Shown here: piece after piece, positions 56,264-63,502 of the stretch
Layout: the number at the start of each line of letters is the position of its first letter
Position numbering within the stretch: the first letter of the stretch is position 1
Source: Paenibacillus uliginis N3/975
Lineage (GTDB): Bacteria > Bacillota > Bacilli > Paenibacillales > Paenibacillaceae
Reading direction: 5' to 3'
NCBI RefSeq assembly: GCF_900177425.1
Contig: NZ_LT840184.1
Span: forward strand, 6,073,787-6,137,786
Length of the DNA stretch: 64,000 nt
Notes under the pieces: generated by a model
The model's database searches: none
The model's input: the letters and a program-made list of their open reading frames with translations, nothing else
What the model was told of the DNA's origin: nothing
Position numbers and translations under genes: made by a program

Positions 56264-56764
56264 TCATATGAATTGCTTGTTGGCATACTGCTGCACATTC
56301 TGTATAAACTCCGCTTCCTCTGCCTGATCAGCGAAAGATCTTCTAGGGACGATCGTGGCCTGAAGATTGTTTACAAAAATATAAATATTCTCCTTATCCT
56401 GTCTCAACTCATGAATTCCGTCCCAAAAGCATTTTGACTGACTTCGAGCCGTAGAATCAAACAGCCCCGCACCATTGATCTCAATCAGATGTTCGCCTAA
56501 AATTCCATCGTGGGCCTTCACTAATTTCATCGTTCTGCCCTTGATTCTGTACAGAAATAACACATCCGCTAATCCTCCAATGATCACACCGGCAACAATA
56601 GCGTAGACCCAGCTGGAACCAAGCAGCTTCGAAATCACAATACAAGAAATCGGGATGCTCAGCAAACTGATGATCATGGATATTTTATACTTTGGTAAAT
56701 TGAACATGACGTATTTATTAAACTTCCAAAAATCCTCTTTGGTCAGGTCTGCAACAACTTTCAT
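56264..56764 (-). CDS. YcxB-like membrane protein
   Basis: A 166-residue protein with two membrane segments (ISMIISLLSIPISCIVIS and VYAIVAGVIIGGLADVLFL) and a C-terminal YcxB-type domain (GLFDSTARSQSKCFWDGIHE, IYIFVNNLQATIVPRRSF). The family is found in many Firmicutes without a known role. GGAGGG lies 11 bases before the ATG. Single-gene unit. Confidence 0.82.
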   Translation of the reverse strand: MKVVADLTKEDFWKFNKYVMFNLPKYKISMIISLLSIPISCIVISKLLGSSWVYAIVAGVIIGGLADVLFLYRIKGRTMKLVKAHDGILGEHLIEINGAGLFDSTARSQSKCFWDGIHELRQDKENIYIFVNNLQATIVPRRSFADQAEEAEFIQNVQQYANKQFI

Positions 56765-56967
56765 AGGTATGGCTTCCCTCCGATATTATTGATGTATCCT
56801 GTCTGGATACACTTTCATCAACCGCTTCTAGTATAAGCGAACTTGTGACATATGAACATTGTCGATTTTGCAGGTTATCAACCATTTTCAAAAAATATCG
56901 ATCCTTGCGTGGCTTTTTCTGCTTTCCCGGTGTCTAATGATGTGTAAGCTCAAGAGGAGGTTCAACC

Positions 56968-57453
56968 ATGTCAGGAGCTCATGACAAACAACACCCTGTT
57001 ATTCCGGAAATGCAGGGCAGCTACGAAAATATTGAAATCATATTTCATCAATATTAATTTACATGGATTTTTAAGATCGCTCAAAATACGCTTAAAAATG
57101 AATACCGCAGAATATCCCGTACCCTGGAAAGTTCCTCGGATCTTACGGGTTATGAATCACGGCTGATTTCTCTTGATTTTACGAAGCATGTTGAAATTCG
57201 ATTTGACATCAGTTCCGCTGTGAAAACATTAGGTCCTTTGGACAATCAGATCATTTTATTACGTTTTTTCGTCGACTGCACCATTGCAGAAATTTCTGAA
57301 ATTGTAGGTATGCGTGAAATCGCCGTGAAGAACCGGCTATATCGAACATTAGACAAATTAAAAGTTGAATTAAAAGAGACCTATTTAACGAGCTTCAGAG
57401 AAATGTGGAGAGAATTAATACGAAGTATAAACATGTTCCGTCCACAAAAATAA
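56968..57453 (+). pseudogene. Decayed ECF sigma factor
   Basis: ATG 56968 follows GAGGAGG and reads into YENIEIIFHQY, the start of sigma region 2, then meets an in-frame stop at 57055. In the same frame the sigma sequence resumes with TWIFKIAQNTLKNEYRRISR and continues through a good region 4 (LGPLDNQIILLRFFVDCTIA, then EISEIVGMREIAVKNRLYRT). About 45 residues of region 2 are missing at the stop, so the -10 recognition part is deleted. The remaining region 4 fragment could still be translated from GTG 57220. The tail overlaps the next gene. Confidence 0.8.
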
Positions 57454-58043
57454 CGATTGAAATCTATCCCGATCTTCCCACATTCCATCAAGCAGTAGGT
57501 GAACAGGACGCGCCTAACTGGTTCATGGGAACGATGGAGAACAACATCTTAAAAATCGTTTCACCGCTGAACCCGGGACCTGAGCATACGTATGAATCCA
57601 TTTTAAAATCAACCGTACACTTATATGCCATGTGGCTCATCAGCGATATCAACCCGGCAGCTCCAAAATGGATGCGCCAAGGTATTGGTGGGTTTGAAGC
57701 TAAACAAATGGCAACAAGCTTCATTAAAAGCAGCATCGCAGATTTAATCCATCGGGGCGAAGTGCCGCAGTTTCATGAATTTAATAACGATTCTTGGGAT
57801 TTTGAAACGATGAAAGGTTTTCAGCTGTCATACACTATCGTCGAATTCATTATTTCGGAATACGGGATCGAAGAGTTGAACAAACTTATTCGGAATCTGG
57901 CTGGTTTTCAGGAGATTTTCCATTGTTCAGAATCTAAGCTGTATGAGGAATGGGAAAAAATCAGTGTAGATCAAAAGAAGCTCGGCAGTTTGCCGGGCTT
58001 CTTTTTACATGGAGCAGCTATGGATGTTACCCTTACCATATAA
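57405..58043 (+). CDS. Degenerate peptidase-MA-like protein
   Basis: A 212-residue frame matching the gluzincin-type MA-like domain often found with ECF sigma genes: KITIEIYPDLPTFHQAVGE, VSPLNPGPEHTYESILK, APKWMRQGIGGFEAKQM and QLSYTIVEFIISEYG. The zinc motif expected after ESILK (HELVH type) reads VHLYAMW here, so HExxH is lost and catalysis is unlikely. The last ~20 codons run through an intrinsic terminator (57976-58006), which suggests that the original stop was lost. The start GTG 57405 overlaps the sigma remnant in another frame. Probably a decaying gene. Confidence 0.55.
   Translation: MERINTKYKHVPSTKITIEIYPDLPTFHQAVGEQDAPNWFMGTMENNILKIVSPLNPGPEHTYESILKSTVHLYAMWLISDINPAAPKWMRQGIGGFEAKQMATSFIKSSIADLIHRGEVPQFHEFNNDSWDFETMKGFQLSYTIVEFIISEYGIEELNKLIRNLAGFQEIFHCSESKLYEEWEKISVDQKKLGSLPGFFLHGAAMDVTLTI
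57976..58006 (+). terminator. Terminator inside the 3' end of the MA-like frame
   Basis: AGAAGCTCGGCA pairs with TGCCGGGCTTCT (one G-U pair) and TTT follows. It overlaps the last codons of the frame at 57405. Confidence 0.85.
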
Positions 58044-58058
58044 GATGAGCTAAAGATT

Positions 58059-58105
58059 CTCAGCCTGAACGTCACTACGAATGCGAATTATTCTTCCTAT
58101 CGCAC
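58059..58105 (+). repeat. Dispersed repeat, copy 2
   Basis: Matches 33912-33955 over about 45 bases (CTCAGCC, TCACTACGAATGCG, TTCTTCC, ATC-CAC). It lies between two convergent genes. Confidence 0.6.
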
Positions 58106-58129
58106 TTTCTTAGAATTAACACCACCATG

Positions 58130-59779
58130 TTACTTTCCATTCTTAAGCTGAACGCGCAGCTCATCTTCCGGTTTCTCGGTTGTATAATTCATAATATAGA
58201 TCTCAAGCTCTGACTTGTCGAACTTCTCATACACGTCCATTTCCCTATTGTCTCCATTCCCTAGCAAACTTATCATAGCTGATTTCCCGTAATTCGGCTC
58301 CTTGCCGTCAAAATAATAGGTTTGATTTACTCCGCCAAACCTCGGGTCGGAGCTCAAGGACTCCACATAAAGGTTATTCTCCTTCATGTAGTATGTCCAT
58401 GTGATTGGATATCCCGCAATGTTGGTGGTTAGGCTTTGATGTTTACCCGATATGCCGGTTAGCCTAATCGGATTCTTGTCCCCAGCATGCTCATCGACGC
58501 GGTGTTTCGCGATCAAGGAAACGGGTTTATTGGTCAGGGAGGCTGCGTCCAGCCCGGTCATTTCAAAACGCAGCTCCGTCTTGTCGGATTGGTCCGGTAC
58601 ATACCATATACCTCCGTTTAGCAATGTACCGCCTACATCCAGCTGATACTTCATATACGGAACCGTTGTGTATTTCTCTTCATGCGTCAAAATCAAGCGG
58701 ACCTGGGTCGGGGTGACAATCATTTCATGGATCTCCGTTCCGCCAGGGACCTGGTCCAGAGGGATATTCAATTCTTCCTTAAATGATCCACTCTCCAATT
58801 GTTTCTTGGAAAGAGCCATATTTACGCTCCATGTCCCATTGGCTGTTCCCAACGTACGATCATAACCAAGCTGGAACTGAGTGCCTTTTTCCCGTAATTG
58901 ATCAGACTTAAATATTTGTTGGCTCAAGTATTCTCCGGAATCTCCCGGCGTTCCAGAAATAGGAGTTCCCGCTTCTATAATAGGCTCATTTTTGTCATTC
59001 ATGGCTTGAATCCGTACCCAGCTTCTGTGTTGGAGCTCAGGATCAGTAAACGTAACGGCCGATTTCAACAGCACCTTGTCCCCGGACTGATCAAAAGACT
59101 GCAGTGTCACACTGCCTATACCATCCTTCTGAATCTGGAAGACTTGCGTTTTAGGGTTATGAGGGTCGAAGTTGATGATCTGCTTCCCATCACCGGTGAA
59201 ACGAATATTCTCCATCGTAAACTCAACGTCGGTAATGCTGCCATCCACGACCCACTCCGTCTCAAAATAGCCTTGGAATACACCAAGCTCCGCATTCCAC
59301 TGATGGGAATAATATCCATCAATTGGATTTCCCTGATGATCTTTAAGCCCAATGTGATCAAAGCTCACTTGTTTTCCATCCCATGACGAGCCGGGATCCA
59401 GGCTATAGAGCAGAAAGGTCCGATTCTCATCCGTAAAAGCCGTATGCAGGGTCAATGTGATGTCGTTGTTCGTAACTGATTGCTCAATCGTTTGGCCAAG
59501 ACCTTGTTCTAGGGCGGACTGAATACCAGCTCTATACGAAAGGAGACTGGACCAATCATAAGTTAATGCTGCATAGACTGGTGTAGCCATCAGAGCAACG
59601 GATATTCCAACGACAATCGCTGTTTGTTTTCGTTTTCGAGGGCGAAGCGGTATCGATTCACTGCCTACGACCTTCAGCTCATTCTGCTGGATACTGCTCC
59701 ACATCCGGTCAAAATCAGGATAAGACACTGTATTCGAAGCCTTCATCTGGTCTTTCAGATTCTTTTCAATACGTTCCAT
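58130..59779 (-). CDS. Anti-sigma factor-like membrane protein with DUF4179/DUF5643
   Basis: A 549-residue protein. The N-terminal ~50 residues are cytoplasmic (SYPDFDRMWSSIQQNELK), a single membrane helix follows (TAIVVGISVALMATPVYAAL, ~53-72), then a DUF4179 domain (~75-170, with TLTLHTAFTDENRTFLLYSL) and a large outer beta-rich part with a DUF5643-like segment (~235-350). It overlaps the upstream ECF sigma gene by 14 bases and would be its membrane-bound regulator and sensor, as in other Paenibacillus sigma/DUF4179 pairs. Confidence 0.82.
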   Translation of the reverse strand: MERIEKNLKDQMKASNTVSYPDFDRMWSSIQQNELKVVGSESIPLRPRKRKQTAIVVGISVALMATPVYAALTYDWSSLLSYRAGIQSALEQGLGQTIEQSVTNNDITLTLHTAFTDENRTFLLYSLDPGSSWDGKQVSFDHIGLKDHQGNPIDGYYSHQWNAELGVFQGYFETEWVVDGSITDVEFTMENIRFTGDGKQIINFDPHNPKTQVFQIQKDGIGSVTLQSFDQSGDKVLLKSAVTFTDPELQHRSWVRIQAMNDKNEPIIEAGTPISGTPGDSGEYLSQQIFKSDQLREKGTQFQLGYDRTLGTANGTWSVNMALSKKQLESGSFKEELNIPLDQVPGGTEIHEMIVTPTQVRLILTHEEKYTTVPYMKYQLDVGGTLLNGGIWYVPDQSDKTELRFEMTGLDAASLTNKPVSLIAKHRVDEHAGDKNPIRLTGISGKHQSLTTNIAGYPITWTYYMKENNLYVESLSSDPRFGGVNQTYYFDGKEPNYGKSAMISLLGNGDNREMDVYEKFDKSELEIYIMNYTTEKPEDELRVQLKNGK

Positions 59780-60299
59780 ATTGTTTCTCTCCCTTCAACC
59801 AAAAGCTTTGATTTTGTTTGAGCTTTTTGCGCATGATCTTCAATGCTTTGTGAAGCCTTGATTTCACTGTACCTACGGGTATTTCCAGTGTCTCGGCGAT
59901 TTCCGCCATCGACAACTCGCCGACGTACCGAAGCGTAATCACAGCCATCAGCTTGTCCGGAAGCTGATTCAGCAGTTTCTCCCATTCGGCTGCTGCCTCT
60001 TTCTCTAATACGATGGTGTCTACAGACTTGACCGACGCCGTGGTCTGCTCATGAAGCCACTGAACCTGGTTCTGCTTTTCCCGTTTGGTCTGTTTCTTTT
60101 TAAGTAAGTTTAAGCAATGATTCATCGTGATGCGCATGATCCAAGCGCGTATATGCTCAACACTTCTCCATTTCTGACGAAATACGGTGACGAATACGTC
60201 ATGACAGAGATCTTCCGCATCTTGTGCGTTCCGCAGCATGTAATAGCACGTGCGGTACACTTCCTTGTTATAAGAATCGAATAACTCGCGTTCCGTCAA
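59766..60299 (-). CDS. ECF-type sigma factor
   Basis: A 177-residue sigma factor. Region 2 is at ~5-70 (FDSYNKEVYRTCYYMLRNAQ, DAEDLCHDVFVTVFR, WIMRITMNHCLNLLKK) and region 4 at ~110-165 (LPDKLMAVITLRYVGELSMA, then EIAETLEIPVGTVKSRLHKA). It resembles SigW/SigY-like stress sigma factors. It is coupled to the DUF4179 anti-sigma gene. Confidence 0.9.
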   Translation of the reverse strand: MTERELFDSYNKEVYRTCYYMLRNAQDAEDLCHDVFVTVFRQKWRSVEHIRAWIMRITMNHCLNLLKKKQTKREKQNQVQWLHEQTTASVKSVDTIVLEKEAAAEWEKLLNQLPDKLMAVITLRYVGELSMAEIAETLEIPVGTVKSRLHKALKIMRKKLKQNQSFWLKGEKQYGTY

Positions 60300-60379
60300 T
60301 GAAAGGCACTCCTTTCTTAGCGTTATGCAATATAAACAAATGACCCTCTGAAAGGGTTCACATTTTTTTCATGTTGCTG

Positions 60380-60400
60380 CATCACTACGAAGTGCGGATC
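60380..60400 (+). repeat. Dispersed repeat, copy 3 (core only)
   Basis: CATCACTACGAA-G-TGCGGATC matches the core of copies at 33912 and 58059 with one inserted base. It lies upstream of the ECF sigma gene. Confidence 0.5.
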
Positions 60401-60433
60401 ATAATCCATTTATATTGAATTATTTCATTTTAA

Positions 60434-60480
60434 CAAAAAGAACACCTGTCTCACTCTATAAAAAGAGGGGCAGGTGCTCT
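60434..60480 (-). terminator. Terminator of the inositol-monophosphatase-like gene
   Basis: GAGCACCTG pairs with CAGGTGTTC (one mismatch) with a 20-base loop and TTTTTG after it on the minus transcript. Confidence 0.7.
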
Positions 60481-60572
60481 ACCGTTATTACCAAAATTAA
60501 TCTAAGATCTTGCAATTACGGGGAATCTGTCTCGTTCATAATAACTGTTGTCTCTAGATTTTTTTCATGTAC

Positions 60573-61400
60573 TTATAAATCGTTACGTAACAACGAAAGA
60601 AGTTCTTCAACAATCCCAGGACTGGCAATCACGACTCCTTCTCCGTACAATTCAACGGGAATTTCGGCAGAGACTTCTCCGATATGACCCGTTATTGCCC
60701 CTGCTTCACGAGCGATAAGACCTGCTGCTGCAACATCCCATGGAGCTAAACTTTCTGTATGTGCGTCTAGACGGCCGGATGCTACATAACAAATATCAAT
60801 TGCCGGTGCGGCCAATCGACGAATATCTCTGCAATGAGTAGCTAAGAGATTGACTCTTTCAAGCGCCAGATGAACTTTGCTTTTATCATGAGGGAAGCCA
60901 GTGCCGACAACGGATTCCGATAGTGTATTCACAGGTTGAACTTGAAGCTGCTCACCGTTGCAAAAAGCGCCACCACCTCGAACCCCGACATAGGTTACAC
61001 CCAGATCTGGCGCATGTACAGCTCCTGCCCAAACAACACCATCTACTGCAATCGCAGCAGAGATAGCAAAATGAGGGAGATTACGAGAGTAGTTTACGGT
61101 ACCGTCCAAAGGATCAATGATCCAAAGTGGACCTTTAAACCTATCTTTAGCCAAAACCCCTTCCGTCGTTTCTTCCGAAAGAATACCATGTTCAGGGTAA
61201 GTACTAACAATAGCGTCACGAATTATATGATCAGAGGCTAAGTCTGCTGAGGTTACTAGCTCTCCTGCGTTTTTCATAGTTATCTCGACACGAGATTCAT
61301 TTCGTAATTCAATGATTTTTTCTCCAGCTAAGCGGACCATTTTCTCGGCGAATATCGCCCACTCTTGTGCATCCTCTTTCATTTGGTGAACACACCCCAT
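60573..61400 (-). CDS. Inositol monophosphatase family protein
   Basis: A 275-residue metal-dependent phosphatase. Metal-binding residues are visible: Glu76-Glu77 in ILSEETTEG, Asp96 and Asp99 in WIIDPLDGTVNYSRNLP, and the C-terminal WDVAAAGLIAREAGA. The family includes inositol-1-phosphatase, CysQ and NADP phosphatases; the substrate is not resolved. Starts at 61400 or 61382 (MKEDAQEW); the second has GGGGTG about 10 bases upstream, and the longer form is listed. Own terminator at 60434. Confidence 0.88.
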   Translation of the reverse strand: MGCVHQMKEDAQEWAIFAEKMVRLAGEKIIELRNESRVEITMKNAGELVTSADLASDHIIRDAIVSTYPEHGILSEETTEGVLAKDRFKGPLWIIDPLDGTVNYSRNLPHFAISAAIAVDGVVWAGAVHAPDLGVTYVGVRGGGAFCNGEQLQVQPVNTLSESVVGTGFPHDKSKVHLALERVNLLATHCRDIRRLAAPAIDICYVASGRLDAHTESLAPWDVAAAGLIAREAGAITGHIGEVSAEIPVELYGEGVVIASPGIVEELLSLLRNDL

Positions 61401-61558
61401 TTTAAGTCAAATGTAATTGCTCAATCTTCGTTACTTCAAATAATCCTTTAATCGAATAGATGCCAATTTGCTAAAACCATCAATTAAATTGAGTTTATTT
61501 ACATCTTCCTTCTCAAAATTTATACGATGTATGACACCTCATTGAGTTACAATCCAAA

Positions 61559-62560
61559 TCAATTGAGCCTTAACCTTAACGTTTCAATAAGTTCATATTC
61601 GTTCTGTTCTATCCATTGTGTTCTAATAACTAGTTGATTAAGAATAAATCGAAAATAATTATCTATCTCTCGCCCTGAATAATACTGACCTATGTAAATA
61701 CATATCAATGATACATAGTACATCTGCATCAAAAAGGGAATCCATTTAATTTCTTCATCTGTTAATGTCATATGTTGAGAATACTCATCCAAAAATAATT
61801 CTAGATTTAAAAGTGAACCATCATCAAATTGAAGAAGATGGTTAATACAAATAGCTAATTCTAATGCACAAACATCATGTGAAGCAAAGTCAAAGTCTAA
61901 CACTCCATTCATCTTCCTTGTTTTGCTATCAATAAGCAAATTAAAAATTAATATATCATGATGAATAATTTGCTTAGGTAAGGCGTCAATAATAGATTCA
62001 TTTCTTTGAACGGCTTGAAAAGTATTTTTTAAAATAGACAATTGGTTATGATCAATATCAAAAGGTGGCTGATCAATAAAATGGCTTACAGCTCTTTCAT
62101 TAGACAGTGAATGAAGATTATATATGTTATAGAATTTTATATCGCGTATTAGGGTATCACTTTTAAATTTCTTAAATGCAGCCGATATTTCACCAACGGT
62201 TTTTCCATACTCCTTAATATCTGATATCCGTGTTAAGTCAGGAACTTCTCCTTCAATAAAATGCATCACTGAACCAAATTGACCATTTGATAGCTCGACA
62301 AATCGATCCTCTGTCTTGGCAATTAAAAATCCAGGGAGCTTGAATGAAAGATCCTGTTGCTCAAGGAAAGTCGTTAATTCTATTTCGAATTTTAATTTCT
62401 CAAGATTTTTTGAGTGGTTGTCATATATTCTTGCAATATATTTCTTATTGTTAATGGTTAAAACTTGAGAGTAATTAGTTAGGCCGAATGGTACTGATTC
62501 GATGTTATCAATTTCTTCATTAAAATAATATGTCATCAGTTCTTTAATTAAATCCAACAT
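61559..62560 (-). CDS. Aminoglycoside/choline kinase-like phosphotransferase
   Basis: A 333-residue kinase-fold enzyme of the APH family. The catalytic loop is His200-His201-Asp202 with Asn207 in IHHDILIFNLL, and the metal-binding Asp222/Asp224 are in GVLDFDFA. The N-lobe has YIARIY, with the likely ATP lysine replaced, and LKFEIELTTFLEQ. It resembles the homoserine-kinase-type and aminoglycoside phosphotransferases; the substrate is unknown and resistance cannot be assumed. AGGAGG precedes the ATG. The gene is clearly AT-richer than the core genes in the window, and a palindromic element lies just before it, as expected of an acquired cassette. Confidence 0.8.
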   Translation of the reverse strand: MLDLIKELMTYYFNEEIDNIESVPFGLTNYSQVLTINNKKYIARIYDNHSKNLEKLKFEIELTTFLEQQDLSFKLPGFLIAKTEDRFVELSNGQFGSVMHFIEGEVPDLTRISDIKEYGKTVGEISAAFKKFKSDTLIRDIKFYNIYNLHSLSNERAVSHFIDQPPFDIDHNQLSILKNTFQAVQRNESIIDALPKQIIHHDILIFNLLIDSKTRKMNGVLDFDFASHDVCALELAICINHLLQFDDGSLLNLELFLDEYSQHMTLTDEEIKWIPFLMQMYYVSLICIYIGQYYSGREIDNYFRFILNQLVIRTQWIEQNEYELIETLRLRLN

Positions 62561-62589
62561 GGTTTCCTCCTTTCATTGCCATATGTCGT

Positions 62590-62752
62590 ATAACGTTGTT
62601 GTATTCACGAACCCTCACTGACTTAAGTGAGCGAAGCGAACGGGTCCGACGGACTTAGCCAGTGCAGGGTTGTCGCCTGATTTCACTCCTCCGAATTGCA
62701 ACTTGGCGACCGAGGGACTCGCAAGAGGACTGATGCGTGAATAAGGTGTTAT
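62590..62752. repeat. attC-like palindromic element A
   Basis: Outer ATAAC (62590-62594) pairs with GTTAT (62748-62752). Inside, TATTCACG (62602-62609) pairs perfectly with CGTGAATA (62736-62743). The unpaired spacers between the two stems are 7 and 4 bases. The interior folds into further stems (AACCCTCACTG with CAGTGcAGGGTT, GTCGCC with GGCGAC). It fills the gap between the acetyltransferase stop and the phosphotransferase start and shares end design with element B. Integron attC identity is only a hypothesis. Confidence 0.65.
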
Positions 62753-62784
62753 CCGATGCCACCACTTCTTCGAATTACTCACGA

Positions 62785-63285
62785 TTATAACTTTATCCAG
62801 TAACGACAGATTCCGTCGATTATGGAATCAAGTTTTCCATTATTTCTTTCTGCTACTTTCCTGGAGCGCAAATTGATTTCATCACAAGTGACTAATAATT
62901 TATCAATTCCTAATTCTTTTGCTCTCTTTATCATTTCACTTAAAAAAAGCTTTCCATATCCTTTACCCCTCTCAGTTGGCCTAACAATATATCCAACATG
63001 GCCTCCGTACATTAATAACTTCTCATTTAATTGGTGCCTTAACTTCCCGTATGCAACAGGTTTTCCATCAACATACATCCAATAAATTGTTTGTGGTACG
63101 TGACCTTTAGGGAGGTCTATTCCCTTTGAATACTGAACCAATTGAGGTAAACTTCTCTTGAATTCTTCAAAATCATTCTCGGGAAAATTTGTTGTAAAAC
63201 CATTCTCCCCCAGCCCTATCTCTTGTATCATCTCGAAGATATCTTGACCATCAATTTCTCTCAGTTCTTCCAATTCAATCTTCAT
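62785..63285 (-). CDS. GNAT family N-acetyltransferase
   Basis: A 166-residue acetyltransferase. Motif A with the acetyl-CoA pyrophosphate loop is VRPTERGKGYGKLFLSEMI at ~108-126, preceded by the strand GGHVGYI, and followed by the motif B region LVTCDEINLRSRKVAERNNG. An acidic N-terminus (IELEELREIDGQDIFEMI) is typical. The acceptor substrate is unknown. AT-rich, with palindromic elements 33 bases after its stop and 39 bases before its start. Confidence 0.88.
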   Translation of the reverse strand: MKIELEELREIDGQDIFEMIQEIGLGENGFTTNFPENDFEEFKRSLPQLVQYSKGIDLPKGHVPQTIYWMYVDGKPVAYGKLRHQLNEKLLMYGGHVGYIVRPTERGKGYGKLFLSEMIKRAKELGIDKLLVTCDEINLRSRKVAERNNGKLDSIIDGICRYWIKL

Positions 63286-63323
63286 TGAATCAACCTACTT
63301 TACAAATGTTTTGGCGGTTTCAG

Positions 63324-63474
63324 ATAACGTTGTCATATTCGCGACGCCCATTCCCCTAAGATAAGATAGCTCCTATCTTATCTTAGGGGATGGATGTATC
63401 TGCCTTATGTTCTTCTTCGAAAATACATCGGGCAGATCAAGGCCGAATGGACCGCAGCACGAATATTACGTTAT
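63324..63474. repeat. attC-like palindromic element B
   Basis: ATAAC (63324-63328) pairs with GTTAT (63470-63474); TATTCGCG (63336-63343) pairs with CACGAATA (63458-63465, one mismatch). The spacers are again 7 and 4 bases. CCATTC/GAATGG continues the stem, and a perfect 17 bp hairpin (63353-63389, arms CCCCTAAGATAAGATAG) sits inside. It lies between the hydrolase stop and the acetyltransferase start. The ends match element A; the interior does not. Confidence 0.65.
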
Positions 63475-63502
63475 ACGACGACTCTCTTAAATAACTCCCA
63501 GA

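Noticed and set aside
61559..62560. Calling the APH-fold gene an aminoglycoside resistance gene
   Set aside because: The kinase motifs are clear, but the family also includes homoserine, choline and other small-molecule kinases; nothing in the sequence points to aminoglycosides.
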